Assembly: GCA_026390815.1 (NCBI GenBank)
Contig: JAPLFH010000006.1
Coordinates: forward strand, 124,001 to 188,000
Length of the DNA stretch: 64,000 nt
Direction: 5' to 3'
Origin: Ignavibacteriales bacterium
GTDB lineage: Bacteria > Bacteroidota > Ignavibacteria > Ignavibacteriales > SURF-24
Shown: piece after piece, positions 1 to 9,718 of the stretch
Layout: every line of letters begins with the position of its first letter
Numbering within the stretch: position 1 is the stretch's first letter
The notes under the pieces: generated by a model
Databases searched by the model: none
Seen by the model: the letters and a program-made list of their open reading frames with translations, nothing else
Told to the model about the DNA's origin: nothing
Made by a program: the position numbers and the translations under genes

Positions 1-2046
1 GAGCTTGCTAAGAAACTTCAAATGCAAGATGAGCACGAATATTCAGCTCTGAAATCAATGTTACACGACCTGGTTGAGGAGAATATTTTGATAAAAAAAG
101 GCAAGCGGTTCAGGTACAATTCTGTAACTGAAGGAAAGTTAATTGGTACAATCAGCATAACCGAAGGAGGTTTTGGTTTTGTTACTTTAACTAAATCGGA
201 AGCTGGTGATATTTTTATTGCATCAAGAAATTTAGGAACAGCTTTTAGCGGTGATACTGTTGAAGTATCTTTATTTGCGAAGCAAAAAGGTAAAAATCTT
301 GAAGGCGAAATTGTAAATATTATCAAAAGAGGTAAAGAAGAAATTGTTGGCGACCTCCATAAGACAAAAGCATTTTACTTTGTTAAAAGCGATGACAGGA
401 GCATTCACAGAGATATTTACATTGGCGAGAAAGATCTGAATGGTGCAAAGAGCGGGGATAAAGTTGTAGTTTCTAAAATTGATTGGAAATCATCAAATCT
501 GAATCCAGAAGGTAAAGTAAAAGAAATTCTGGGGAAATCCGGTTCTTATGATACAGAAATTTCGGCTCTGGCAAGGGAATTCAACCTTCCATATGTTTTT
601 CCAAAATCTGTTCTAAAAGAAGCTAATCATATCACTCTGGAAATTAAAGAAGAAGAAATAGCAAAGCGTTTGGATCTTAGAAGTAAAAATATTATTACAA
701 TCGATCCCGAAGACGCAAAAGATTTAGATGATGCAGTTTCAATAGAAGTTTTGGAAAATGGTAATTACATGGTTGGTATTCACATTGCCGATGTAAGCCA
801 TTTTGTTGATGATGGAACTAACCTGGACGTTGAAGCAAGCCAGCGTGGAAACAGCGTTTACTTTGTTGGTAAAGTTATACCAATGCTGCCGGAAAGAATT
901 TCTAACGGTATCTGTTCTTTGGTTCCAAATGAAGATAGACTTACTTTTTCTGTACTTGCAGAAGCTACTAAGGATGGTAAACTAATTGATTATCAAATTC
1001 GGAAGACAATCATCAACAGTAAAAGAAGATTTACCTATAATGAAGCGCAGGAAGTTATTGAGAAAAAGGCTGGAGATTTTGCTAACGAACTTATTCTACT
1101 TAATGATCTTGCCAGAACTTTTCGGAACAAAAGGATGTCTAAGGGAAGTATAAACTTCATTAGTCCGGAGGTTAAATTTGTTCTTAATGAACTTGGTGTA
1201 CCGATTCAAATTGAAAAGAAAATAGTTAAAGAAAGCCATGAATTAATTGAAGAATATATGTTGCTTGCAAATCAAATTGTAGCTAAGCATATTGGTGGAG
1301 GTAAAGGTAAATCGGAAATGCAGTTTGTTTACCGTGTTCACGATTTACCGAATGAAGAAAAAATAAGAGAATTTGCAAATTTTGTAAAATCCTTGGGTTT
1401 TTCTTTTGATCCAAATTCAGCAAACAAAACTAAACAGTTCCAAAAATTGTTAGAAGAAGTAAAGGGCACCGAAGAAGAAGATTTGATAAACGATGTAGCA
1501 ATTAGAACTATGGCAAAAGCAATTTATTCCACAAAAAATATTGGTCATTATGGATTGGGCTTTAAGTTCTATAGTCATTTTACATCTCCGATTAGAAGGT
1601 ACTCAGATTTAATAACGCATCGGTTGCTTTTCAGTTATCTGGAAACGGGAATGCAAAAATATTTTCGTGGAGATGAACTTGAAGAAATTTGCGAACATAT
1701 TTCTGCAACAGAAAGAAAAGCGCTGGAGGCTGAAAGAACATCTGTTAAACATAAACAGGTTGAATATTTGTCTAATCACGTAGGTGAGGAATTCCATGGT
1801 GTGGTTTCCGGAATAACACACTTTGGTATGTTCATAGAATTAACGCAAAGCCTTGCCGAAGGATTGATAAGACTTAGAGACCTGGAGGACGATTATTATG
1901 TTTACGATGAAAAAAATTATTCGTTAATTGGACGTAGTACAAAAAAACGTTATCGGTTAGGAGATAAAATTACAGTAAAATTAATTCGCGTTGATAAAGA
2001 AAAACGGGAATTGGATTTTCAGATTGTTGAAGACAAATTTAATTGA
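1..2046 (+). CDS. rnr: Ribonuclease R (5' end beyond window)
   Basis: 3'-5' exoribonuclease of the RNB family that degrades structured RNA in the cytoplasm. The reading frame is open from base 1 (residues ELAKKLQ precede the first Met at 22), so the true start lies upstream of the window. Counting from the Met at 22, the RNB catalytic motif IDPEDAKDLDDA lies at about residues 226-237, with the four metal-binding Asp residues present. The HIADVSHFVDDG motif and the distal YSHFTSPIRRYSDLITHR motif follow. A C-terminal S1 domain starts near residue 585 (GEEFHGVVSGITHFGMF). Cold-shock-like OB domains precede the RNB core. The S1 domain and the N-terminal extension favour RNase R over RNase II. 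The next gene starts 82 bases downstream. Confidence 0.95.
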   Translation, partial: ELAKKLQMQDEHEYSALKSMLHDLVEENILIKKGKRFRYNSVTEGKLIGTISITEGGFGFVTLTKSEAGDIFIASRNLGTAFSGDTVEVSLFAKQKGKNLEGEIVNIIKRGKEEIVGDLHKTKAFYFVKSDDRSIHRDIYIGEKDLNGAKSGDKVVVSKIDWKSSNLNPEGKVKEILGKSGSYDTEISALAREFNLPYVFPKSVLKEANHITLEIKEEEIAKRLDLRSKNIITIDPEDAKDLDDAVSIEVLENGNYMVGIHIADVSHFVDDGTNLDVEASQRGNSVYFVGKVIPMLPERISNGICSLVPNEDRLTFSVLAEATKDGKLIDYQIRKTIINSKRRFTYNEAQEVIEKKAGDFANELILLNDLARTFRNKRMSKGSINFISPEVKFVLNELGVPIQIEKKIVKESHELIEEYMLLANQIVAKHIGGGKGKSEMQFVYRVHDLPNEEKIREFANFVKSLGFSFDPNSANKTKQFQKLLEEVKGTEEEDLINDVAIRTMAKAIYSTKNIGHYGLGFKFYSHFTSPIRRYSDLITHRLLFSYLETGMQKYFRGDELEEICEHISATERKALEAERTSVKHKQVEYLSNHVGEEFHGVVSGITHFGMFIELTQSLAEGLIRLRDLEDDYYVYDEKNYSLIGRSTKKRYRLGDKITVKLIRVDKEKRELDFQIVEDKFN

Positions 2047-2128
2047 ATAATTTATTTGTGAATTGCCAAGAGTTTTGTAAAAAGCTATTCACTGAAAAGA
2101 AAATATTATAAATAAGTTAGGTGATATT

Positions 2129-5100
2129 ATGGGCAAAAAAGTATTTCTGTTTTTAATATTTCTGTTTGCCTCAAATCTTGTATTTGGTCAGTTCGGTAAG
2201 AATAAAATTCAATACAAGAACTTTTCCTGGTATTACATTCAAACCAAACATTTCGATATTTACTTTCCACAAGGTGGAGAAAAGATTGCCGAGTTTGCCG
2301 CTAAATCCATTGAAGATGCATTAACATCAGTTCAGAAAACTTTCAATTATACAATAAATAATAGAATTTCTTTTATCATTTATAAATCAACAAATGATTT
2401 TCAGGAAACAAATGTAACCGACGAATACCTTGAAGAGGGAATTGGTGGGTTTACGGAAATATTTAAAAACAGGATCGTGCTCCCATTCGATGGTTCCTAC
2501 AGTCATTTCCGTCATGTTATTCACCACGAACTAACGCACGGTGTTGTTAATGATATGTTCTATGGCGGTTCTCTTCAGAATGTAATTTCAAAAGGAATTT
2601 CTATTCAACTTCCACTTTGGTTTAATGAAGGTTTAGCTGAATACGAATCAGTTGGCTGGGATACTGATGAAGATATGTTCATTCGCGATGCGGTTATTAA
2701 TGATAATATGCCGGATATAAATCGATTGAATGGATATTACGCTTACCGCGGTGGGCAGGCTGTATTTAATTACATCGCCAGGAAATATGGGAGAGAAAAA
2801 ATTGGCGAAATAATTAATAAAACCAAGGGACAGGGAGATTTGGAGGAAGGCTTAAAATCTTCAATTGGATTGACTACAGAAGAATTAAATGAACGATGGA
2901 AAAAAGATCTTAAAAAAACTTATTGGCCAGATATTGCTACGCATGATGATCCTGACGTATTTGCTAAAAGATTAACTAATCACAAAAAAGAAGGCGGCAA
3001 CTATAACACCAGTCCTGCAATTTCACCACAAGGGGATAAGGTTGCTTTTATTTCTAACCGTAACTTCTACTTTGATGTTTATCTAATGAATCTGATTGAT
3101 GGAAAGATTATAAAAAAATTAGTTGAAGGGAACAGATCACCGGATTTTGAGCAGCTAAATATTCTTTCACCTGGTTTAGATTGGTCACCTGATGGAAAAA
3201 AAATTGTTCTGTCAGCTAAAACAAGCGGCTGGGATGTTATTTATATAATTGATGTTGAATCTGAAGATAAAGAAGAATTACCGATTCGTATGGATGGAAT
3301 CTCATCTGTTAACTGGTCACCCGATGGTCAATTCCTTAGTTTCATCGGACAAAATGGAATTCAATCCGATGTTTTTATTTATGATTTATGGAAAAAGGAA
3401 TTAACAAATCTTACAAATGATGTTTTCACTGATTTAGATCCGGTTTGGTCACCCGATAATAAAATAATTTATTTTGCCTCCGACCGCAGCAATTATCTGA
3501 ATCCTCAAGCGCTTCCGGATACATTTAATATTGCTAACTTCAATAATAATCGTACACACATTTATGGAATTAATCTTGATAAAAAAAATATATTCAGAGT
3601 AACAAATTTTCCTTATGGTGATGAAATATCACCGGCAGTTTCTCAGGATGGTAAAGAGATTTTATTTATTGGTGAACTAAACGGAATTAATAATATTTTT
3701 AAACAGAGAGTTTATTTAACTGATAAAGATTCTGTTAAAAGTATTGATCAATTGCCTTCAACTCCAATTACTAATTCTTTAAACGGATTATACCAGCTTT
3801 CCTTATCAAATGATGGAAAGAAGTTAGTATTTAGTTCCTTGTATGAATCCGCCTATAATATATTTCTTCTGAACAATCCGTTCGAACCAAAGACTGACAA
3901 GCTTCAATTAGAACCAACAGTATATTATTCACAATCAATTTTACCCAAAGAGGAAATTAAAGACACTCTTAAATCATTTGTGGAAATTTCAAAAACGAAG
4001 AATACAAATGTTGTTGATACAAGCAAAACTGAAGTAGCTACAAGTCCAAGCATCTTTGTTGGAAATATTGAAGAAGCACCAAAAGCGGATACCACTAAAA
4101 AGAAAGTTGATTACAGTAAGTATATTTTTTCTGATAATAAACAGATTAAAAGAGATAGCACTACAGCAGAAAATAATCCAGAGTTTAATCCGGCAAACAA
4201 CCTCGATTCCAAAGGAAACTATTTAGTAAATAAATACAAGATTGATTTTTCTCCGGATATTATTTATGCTAATGCCGGTTATAGTACGCTCTATGGTTTA
4301 CTGGGCACTACAGTTCTTTCATTTAGTGATATGCTTGGAAACCATAGGATAATTGGAATTACCAGTTTGCAAATTGATTTGAAAAACAGTGATTATGGTT
4401 TAGCTTATTATTATTTGCCAAACAGAGTTGATTTTGGAATTGAAGGATTTCACACAGCACGATTTGTTTATCTTCAAAGAGGACAAAATTGGAATTTGTT
4501 TAGATTCCGTAATTACGGAATGGTACTTTCCGCAAGTTACCCGCTAAATAAGTTTTATAGAGTAGATGGTGGTGTTAGCTGGCTTAATATTTCATCTGAA
4601 AACCTTGATGATGTATCCGAACCTTCAGAAAAAGTTGGTTACCTAATTCCATCTTTAAGTTTTATTCACGATAATGTTTTGTGGGGTTATACTTCTCCAA
4701 TTGATGGAACAAGATATAATTTAACATTATTTGGGAATCCTGTTTCGGGTAGTGAGCATCAAAGTTTTTATTCATTAAACTGGGATTACAGGAATTACAG
4801 CAGATTCTGGTACGACAATTCTTTTGTGTTTAGAATTTCTGGTGGCTATTCCGGCGGTGAAAATCCACAAAACTTTTTTATTGGTGGAACAGAAAACTGG
4901 ATAAACAGAAACTTTAAGACCGGTGAAATTCCGCTTAACAAAGCTTCTGATTTTGCATTCCTTACACCAGCACTTCCACTACGCGGTTATGATTATGCTG
5001 AACAGATAGGACATAAATATGCTTTGCTTAATCTGGAATTAAGAATGCCCTTGATAAGATATTTAGTGACGGGTCCAATCCCAATTTTATTTCAAAACAT

Positions 5101-5332
5101 TCTTGGTGTAGCTTTTATCGATATGGGTTCTGCCTGGAATGATACAAAGAAACTACAATTAATTGCCAAGGTAAATGATAAAATGATGACCAAAGATATG
5201 CTGCTCGGTACCGGTTTTGGTGCAAGGATGTATTTCTTATACTTCCTGCTTAGGTTTGATGTGGCATGGTCATACAATCTTGATTCTTTCTCCAGACCAA
5301 AATATTATTTTTCTATTGGAGCAGATTTTTAG
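2129..5332 (+). CDS. Secreted metallopeptidase-like / TolB-propeller / outer-membrane barrel fusion
   Basis: A 1067-residue exported protein with a clear signal peptide (hydrophobic stretch ending ...ASNLVFGQ). Three parts are visible. An N-terminal gluzincin-type peptidase domain has HELTH at about residues 133-137 and a downstream FNEGLAEYES motif that could supply the third zinc ligand, as in the peptidase MA/basic secretory protein group. A middle region of about residues 285-590 holds repeated TolB/WD40-like units with SPDGK-type turns. A C-terminal part from about residue 700, rich in aromatic alternating strands and ending in YYFSIGADF, resembles a BamA/Omp85 surface-antigen barrel. 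The role is unknown; a surface-anchored protease or barrel-assembly partner is plausible. ATG is preceded by an AGGTGA Shine-Dalgarno-like sequence. Confidence 0.85.
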   Translation: MGKKVFLFLIFLFASNLVFGQFGKNKIQYKNFSWYYIQTKHFDIYFPQGGEKIAEFAAKSIEDALTSVQKTFNYTINNRISFIIYKSTNDFQETNVTDEYLEEGIGGFTEIFKNRIVLPFDGSYSHFRHVIHHELTHGVVNDMFYGGSLQNVISKGISIQLPLWFNEGLAEYESVGWDTDEDMFIRDAVINDNMPDINRLNGYYAYRGGQAVFNYIARKYGREKIGEIINKTKGQGDLEEGLKSSIGLTTEELNERWKKDLKKTYWPDIATHDDPDVFAKRLTNHKKEGGNYNTSPAISPQGDKVAFISNRNFYFDVYLMNLIDGKIIKKLVEGNRSPDFEQLNILSPGLDWSPDGKKIVLSAKTSGWDVIYIIDVESEDKEELPIRMDGISSVNWSPDGQFLSFIGQNGIQSDVFIYDLWKKELTNLTNDVFTDLDPVWSPDNKIIYFASDRSNYLNPQALPDTFNIANFNNNRTHIYGINLDKKNIFRVTNFPYGDEISPAVSQDGKEILFIGELNGINNIFKQRVYLTDKDSVKSIDQLPSTPITNSLNGLYQLSLSNDGKKLVFSSLYESAYNIFLLNNPFEPKTDKLQLEPTVYYSQSILPKEEIKDTLKSFVEISKTKNTNVVDTSKTEVATSPSIFVGNIEEAPKADTTKKKVDYSKYIFSDNKQIKRDSTTAENNPEFNPANNLDSKGNYLVNKYKIDFSPDIIYANAGYSTLYGLLGTTVLSFSDMLGNHRIIGITSLQIDLKNSDYGLAYYYLPNRVDFGIEGFHTARFVYLQRGQNWNLFRFRNYGMVLSASYPLNKFYRVDGGVSWLNISSENLDDVSEPSEKVGYLIPSLSFIHDNVLWGYTSPIDGTRYNLTLFGNPVSGSEHQSFYSLNWDYRNYSRFWYDNSFVFRISGGYSGGENPQNFFIGGTENWINRNFKTGEIPLNKASDFAFLTPALPLRGYDYAEQIGHKYALLNLELRMPLIRYLVTGPIPILFQNILGVAFIDMGSAWNDTKKLQLIAKVNDKMMTKDMLLGTGFGARMYFLYFLLRFDVAWSYNLDSFSRPKYYFSIGADF

Positions 5333-5340
5333 TTTTTAAA

Positions 5341-5408
5341 GGGTATAGGGGTATAAAAATTTAATATATACCATATACCCTTATACCCATTTACTCCTAT
5401 ACCCCTAT
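5341..5408. repeat. TATACCC-type inverted repeat, possible terminator
   Basis: The left arm at 5341-5355 (GGGTATAGGGGTATA) pairs with 5374-5388 with one mismatch. A second possible right arm lies at about 5393-5408. It directly follows the stop codon at 5332, so it could end transcription, although there is no clean U-tract. The repeated heptamer could also be a low-complexity expansion. Confidence 0.5.
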
Positions 5409-6150
5409 ATCATTGTACCTATAGTGTATAAAGATTTATTTTTTTGAAAAAACCAAGACGGCAGTAAAATAATTTCATTGATTTAATAAGCGAAATTATC
5501 TATACTGAAACGGGTTAAAAGTTTAATTTATTTATGAAGGGAGCATTGGTAAAGTTAGTCGGTAAATTCTTCCGAAAAGTACACGATATTATTTTAATAA
5601 AGTATTCTCTTACGATTATTCTCCACATAAAATCTCCAATCAATATATATTTTTATCAATTAAAAGAGGGGAAGCGAAATATTACTACAGTACATTTAGT
5701 AAAGAACAATTGTAAAATTCAAACTGCGAACAGGTAAATTATTTTTTCTGTTAGAAGAATAAGTTTGTTTGAAAATAAATTTGGTTTAGCTGTAGGTGAT
5801 TTTGAATTTTCTATTTGCAGAAAAAAAGTGAATAATTATAAAATTGAATTAGCAAGAAGTAAAATTGATTTTTCAAATGAGGGGATAAAATTGGAATTAG
5901 CAGTTTATATTCGGAAAAGATAATTTTTTCTTTGGCAAAGACAATTTTTATTTTGGAGAAATAAATAGATGTCTGGATTTGATAAAAACGATGAAGGATT
6001 TATCAAATTGGAGAAAGAAATATCAAAATGAGAATGGAAAATGTAAAAATAGGTTGGGAAATCACAGATTTGGTTAGGAAAATAGTAAAATGATGGAAAT
6101 TGTTGAAAAAACAAAGATTGCGTCGCTTCGATTGTTATGGAAGTTAGATG

Positions 6151-6175
6151 ATTCATCCCGAAAGACGGGATGAAT
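6151..6175. repeat. Short palindromic element (CCCG/CGGG hairpin)
   Basis: A perfect 10-bp stem, ATTCATCCCG / CGGGATGAAT, closes on a 5-base loop (AAAGA). It lies 31 bases before the ATG of the following gene and would fall in its 5' leader. It resembles the TCCCGAT/ATCGGGA palindrome found inside the transposase at 19082-19098, so it may belong to the same family of mobile short palindromes. Confidence 0.6.
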
Positions 6176-6206
6176 ATTTAATAAACAATAATAGGGAGAA
6201 AGTAAA

Positions 6207-6896
6207 ATGAACATCAAACAAACCAACAAGGTAAATATGTTCGAGCGCGTTGCTGCTTATCTAGCTCTTTTCAAAACAAAAATTGTCTATTCAACGGCAT
6301 TCCAGGAGGCAATTAATAGTTTAGAAGAGCTTACAGAAGCAATATGGGCAAAGGACAATGAAAAATCCGGGGCAACAAGTGGAAAGATTGATACAAAAAC
6401 ACAATCAGGTGCAGCTCTGGTAACGCAAACGTTAAAAGTAACTGCTGCTTTATTCCTTTGGGGCAAGAAAAATAAAAATGATGAAATTAAAGCCCTTGCC
6501 GGGATAAAAAAATCGGAATTTAACGGGCTTAGAGATGCGCAAAAAGTAAACAAGGCAAAAGCAATCTACGAAGCTGCAAAAGATAAAGATCTTACTTTTG
6601 CCGGTGTAGAAGCAGCAGATATAAATCAGTTAAATACAATTGCTGATGAATTTAAAGGTGGCATTACTGACATAGGAAGCGGAGCTTCTAAACGTATTAG
6701 CGCAGGCGTATCCTTGGATGAAATGATTACCCAGGGAGATACAGCCATTAAAGAAGATATTGATAATTTTATGCAGGCTTATGTGGATAAGAATCCCGAA
6801 TTTTATACAGGCTATAAAGCTGCCCGTGTTATTTATGATAAAGGCGGTAAGCATAAAACCCAGGAATCGGAGAAAGCAGAAGAGATAAAGAAGTAA
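6207..6896 (+). CDS. Hypothetical all-alpha protein
   Basis: A 229-residue soluble protein with no signal peptide or membrane segment. The start is supported by a GGGAG ribosome binding site about 9 bases before the ATG. The sequence looks helical (many Ala, Lys and Glu), with a charged Lys/Glu tail. It resembles in style the poorly characterised proteins of about 220 residues that are common in Bacteroidota genomes, with an N-terminal pattern 'MFxRVxxYL', but I cannot assign a family with certainty. It stands alone between two repeat-rich intervals, just upstream of the two-component pair. No function is inferred. Confidence 0.7.
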   Translation: MNIKQTNKVNMFERVAAYLALFKTKIVYSTAFQEAINSLEELTEAIWAKDNEKSGATSGKIDTKTQSGAALVTQTLKVTAALFLWGKKNKNDEIKALAGIKKSEFNGLRDAQKVNKAKAIYEAAKDKDLTFAGVEAADINQLNTIADEFKGGITDIGSGASKRISAGVSLDEMITQGDTAIKEDIDNFMQAYVDKNPEFYTGYKAARVIYDKGGKHKTQESEKAEEIKK

Positions 6897-6928
6897 TAGA
6901 AGACAGAGCAAATCTAATTAATCAAAAC

Positions 6929-6991
6929 TTTGTGTCTTTGTGCCCTGGCGGCGGACGGAAAAACATTGCTGTTAGGGCACAGAGATACAAA
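6929..6991. repeat. Inverted repeat with 18-bp arms
   Basis: The arm at 6929-6946 (TTTGTGTCTTTGTGCCCT) pairs with 6974-6991 (AGGGCACAGAGATACAAA) with two mismatches that become G-U pairs in RNA. It follows the stop codon at 6896. It could act as a terminator or be a remnant of a dispersed intergenic repeat. The rest of 6897-7222 has no gene; a smaller palindrome TGCCTG/CAGGCA lies at 7112-7130. Confidence 0.6.
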
Positions 6992-7222
6992 ACATTTTTA
7001 CTTTTACTCATCTTATGCAGGTTTATGTTTGCAATATCCTAGCGCGGCAATCCTCAATGGTTGATGTTTGACGGATGATGGAAAATGGGAAAATCTTTAA
7101 ATATTTTAACTTGCCTGAAGTAAGCAGGCACAAAAAACAAAAAGTTAACTACATGACTATAATTAGTTGCAACTATATTTTTCGATACAAAATAATAAAT
7201 AGCTTTATAGGGGGATAAGAAG

Positions 7223-8362
7223 ATGAATTTATTTAATGAAATTAACAAATATTTTGAGCTGATATTACAATTTGATAACCCGGTTTATATTTCGTTGTTC
7301 GTTTCGATAATAATAATTTTTTTATTCTATATCTTTTATAAACATGGAATAATACCAGTCCGTAAAAAGTCTAAAAGAGAAAAGGAAGAATTGGAATTAA
7401 AGAATACAAGGTTAATGGCTTTATTTGCAGAACTTGATCCCGACCCGATACTTAGAGTGAATGAAAGCGGTTTAATAATAAGTGTAAATAATGCTGTATC
7501 TAATTTAATTAATGATAAGAGTCTTATTGGAGAATCGATATATGTTTTATTAGATGACAAAAGTTACAACGTAAAGGAATGCATTATAAATAATAAATCT
7601 TTGCAATTTTATAAGACTATCGGAGACAAATATTATTCAATAATATGTAAAGGAATTTCTCATTTACATTTTCTGCAGGTCTATATTCATGACATAACCT
7701 TTAGAAAAAAATATGAAGAAGAACTGAGAAAATATCATGAAAGAATCCAGGAGAAAATAGAATGTGAAAGAAAAAGAATTTCGTATGAGCTTCATGATGG
7801 AATTGGACAGAATATTATTCTTGCAAAACTTATGCTGCAGAAAGGAGATGAACATTCAAAAAATAGTAAAGGAAATGAAAATTATATTAAAGTATTAGAA
7901 GTTCTTGAAAACACAATAAGGGAATTAAGAAAGATTGCTCATAATCTTAGACCTAGAATTCTTGAAGAAGAGGGAATCGATTCAGCTTTAAGGAGTTTAT
8001 GCGACGCTGTTAAACAGGAAACCGGATTAAAGGTAGAGATAAACGTAAAGCTTAATACAAAAAAGCTTGATGATAAACTGGAAGTATTATTGTTTAGAAT
8101 AACGCAGGAAGCAATTAATAATATTATTAAACATTCAAAGGCAGATGAGTTTAATATAAGGTTATTTAATTCTGTGAATATAATAAAACTGATAATTGCC
8201 GATAATGGTATTGGTTTTAAACACAATAACTTTACATTCAGCAGCAAAGGATTAGGATTATTAAATATGAAAGAGAGAGTTGAAATCCACGGTGGTAAAA
8301 TTAAAATTGATACTAGTCCGGGTAACGGTACGATACTGTATTTTGATATTCCACTAAATTAA
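7223..8362 (+). CDS. NarL-family sensor histidine kinase with PAS domain
   Basis: Membrane-bound sensor kinase of 379 residues. It has one N-terminal membrane segment (about residues 20-40), a PAS-like sensory domain (about 65-165), a HisKA_3 dimerisation domain with the phospho-acceptor His in ERKRISYELHDGIGQ (His 191), and a HATPase_c domain (N-box EAINNIIKHSKA, G1 DNGIGF, G2 GLGLLNMKERV). The domain type is the one paired with NarL/LuxR regulators, and such a regulator gene begins one base after the stop. The start is backed by a GGGGG ribosome binding site. There is no large periplasmic domain, so the signal is probably intracellular or membrane-borne. It probably controls the adjacent island (inference). 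Confidence 0.93.
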   Translation: MNLFNEINKYFELILQFDNPVYISLFVSIIIIFLFYIFYKHGIIPVRKKSKREKEELELKNTRLMALFAELDPDPILRVNESGLIISVNNAVSNLINDKSLIGESIYVLLDDKSYNVKECIINNKSLQFYKTIGDKYYSIICKGISHLHFLQVYIHDITFRKKYEEELRKYHERIQEKIECERKRISYELHDGIGQNIILAKLMLQKGDEHSKNSKGNENYIKVLEVLENTIRELRKIAHNLRPRILEEEGIDSALRSLCDAVKQETGLKVEINVKLNTKKLDDKLEVLLFRITQEAINNIIKHSKADEFNIRLFNSVNIIKLIIADNGIGFKHNNFTFSSKGLGLLNMKERVEIHGGKIKIDTSPGNGTILYFDIPLN

Positions 8363-8363
8363 A

Positions 8364-9044
8364 ATGCAAACAATAAACATAATAATAGCCGACGATCATA
8401 AATTAGTAAGAGAAGGATTTATTAGTCTTTTAAAACACCCGGCTAAGATTTATCCGATACGGATTAGTGTTTTAGCCGAAGCCGGGAACGGCAGGGAATT
8501 AGTGGATTTATATTTTAAGCTAAAGCCCGATTTAATTATTATTGACTTGGCGATGCCCGTTTTAAGCGGCATAAAGGCATTTAAGGAAATAAAAAATTAC
8601 GATGTTAACATTAAGGCATTATTCCTTTCTATGCATGAAGATGAGGCTTACATTTACCATATAATAAAAGCAGGCGGGATGGGTTTGGTTGGGAAAAGCG
8701 TTGCAAAAGAAGAATTGCATTATGCAGTAAAAAAAATATATGATGGGGAAATTTATTTTGGGAAACAGTGGACCGAAAGTAAATTAAAAAAGCTAGTTAA
8801 TAATTACAGCAATACAGGCAACCCGGAGAAATATATATTTGAAAATGACTTAACTGAAAGAGAGACTGAAATTATAAAACTGATAGAAAGCGGGTTATGC
8901 AGCGATGAAATTGCAAGGAAATTATTTATAAGCAAACGAACAGTTGATACGCACAGATCCAACATTATTAAAAAACTGAACCTGAAAACGGAATTTGATC
9001 TTTATAAATTCGCTGCCATGTTTATAGAATTTAACATTAATTAG
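8364..9044 (+). CDS. NarL/LuxR-type response regulator
   Basis: A 226-residue two-component response regulator. The receiver domain has acidic residues D10/D11, phospho-acceptor D61 (LIIIDLAMP) and a conserved Lys near 114 (GLVGKS). The C-terminal LuxR-type helix-turn-helix (about 163-220) contains LTERETEIIKLIESGLCSDE and the recognition-helix motif SKRTVDTHRSNI. It is transcribed with its kinase gene (one-base gap). The four TACGTAT-TA-ATACGTA promoters start about 150 bases downstream, and their 7-2-7 inverted-heptamer geometry is that bound by NarL-type regulators. It is therefore the prime candidate activator of the island (inference from motif and position). Confidence 0.93.
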   Translation: MQTINIIIADDHKLVREGFISLLKHPAKIYPIRISVLAEAGNGRELVDLYFKLKPDLIIIDLAMPVLSGIKAFKEIKNYDVNIKALFLSMHEDEAYIYHIIKAGGMGLVGKSVAKEELHYAVKKIYDGEIYFGKQWTESKLKKLVNNYSNTGNPEKYIFENDLTERETEIIKLIESGLCSDEIARKLFISKRTVDTHRSNIIKKLNLKTEFDLYKFAAMFIEFNIN

Positions 9045-9194
9045 TAATGAGTAAAAATTAATCCCTGAACAATTGAGAATATTTTATCGATAAATTAGAT
9101 CGATTTTTATTTGTTAAACAGTTGTTGTGTTTTCCGAAAACCTTACCAGTAATAGCGGTTTTGCTTAGGACAACAACTAAAACGCATATTTATA

Positions 9195-9243
9195 AATACG
9201 TATTAATACGTATTTTGAATTAAAGACTTACGCGATATATTCT
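9195..9243 (+). promoter_or_regulatory. Double-palindrome operator and promoter 1
   Basis: The 20-base operator AATACGTATTAATACGTATT (9195-9214) is a perfect palindrome made of two TACGTA cores 10 bases apart. TTGAAT (9215-9220) and TATTCT (9238-9243), 17 bases apart, fit -35 and -10 boxes. The operator abuts the -35 box, as at the three other copies. It drives the gene at 9279. Confidence 0.7.
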
Positions 9244-9278
9244 CCAGGAATTATTTAAAAATTTTAGGGAGAATAGAA

Positions 9279-9710
9279 ATGAAGAGAATTATTGTAATTA
9301 TTGCCGGAATTATTGTAATAGCAGCTAATACAATTTTTTCGCAGGTATATGGAAAGATTTATTCAGGTAATGAAGCTGATAAAATTTATGGACCAGTACT
9401 GAATTCGGTTGCTATAAATACTATTGAATTGCAATCGTATATGAGCAGGACAAATAAGTATTTGCTGTTCAACATAATTGATAATAAATTGATCCTGCTT
9501 GATAATAAAAGAATTAGTATTTACCCGGAAAACAAAACAATTAGTAATGATGTTATATTTAAGGTTGTAAGTTTATCCGTACTGGAAGAATTGTTAAATA
9601 AAGGTAATAGTACAACCACATATATTGAAAAGAGGCAAGATGTTCTCTCTATTACAAATGGAAATTATACATTAGAATACGTCGGAAATTGTCCACCAAT
9701 ATGCTTTTAA
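9279..9710 (+). CDS. Exported small protein ending in CPPICF
   Basis: A 143-residue protein with a signal peptide (KR then a hydrophobic core, probable cleavage after NTIFSQ or earlier). The mature part is about 120 residues and ends in GNCPPICF, a CxxxC tail just before the stop. An AGGGAG ribosome binding site precedes the ATG. No family recognised. It is the first gene behind operator 1, and the next gene follows after 8 bases. The Cys-Pro tail recalls the CP motifs of the small peptides in modules A and C, so it may be another exported Cys product of the same system (inference). Confidence 0.75.
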   Translation: MKRIIVIIAGIIVIAANTIFSQVYGKIYSGNEADKIYGPVLNSVAINTIELQSYMSRTNKYLLFNIIDNKLILLDNKRISIYPENKTISNDVIFKVVSLSVLEELLNKGNSTTTYIEKRQDVLSITNGNYTLEYVGNCPPICF

Positions 9711-9718
9711 AAGTGTAA

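Larger units (their letters stand above)
5333..6206. other. Gene-poor, repeat-containing interval
   Basis: No convincing gene. A long imperfect hairpin made of TATACCC-type heptamers follows the upstream stop codon (5341-5408). A 67-codon open frame at 5534-5737 has no recognisable motif or ribosome binding site and is not called. The stretch 5740-6140 is purine-rich with many stops in all frames and may be decayed DNA. A perfect 10-bp stem hairpin lies at 6151-6175, just before the next gene. Confidence 0.6.

Noticed and set aside
5341-5408. Possible CRISPR-like or tandem repeat array
   Set aside because: Only a few TATACCC-type heptamers arranged as one inverted repeat; no repeat-spacer regularity.
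5534-5737. 67-codon open frame in the gene-poor interval
   Set aside because: No ribosome binding site of quality, no motif, and A/T-rich biased composition like the surrounding non-coding DNA.
5905-6156. 83-codon minus-strand open frame
   Set aside because: Phe/Ser-rich translation typical of antisense A/T-rich DNA; it overlaps the hairpin at 6151.
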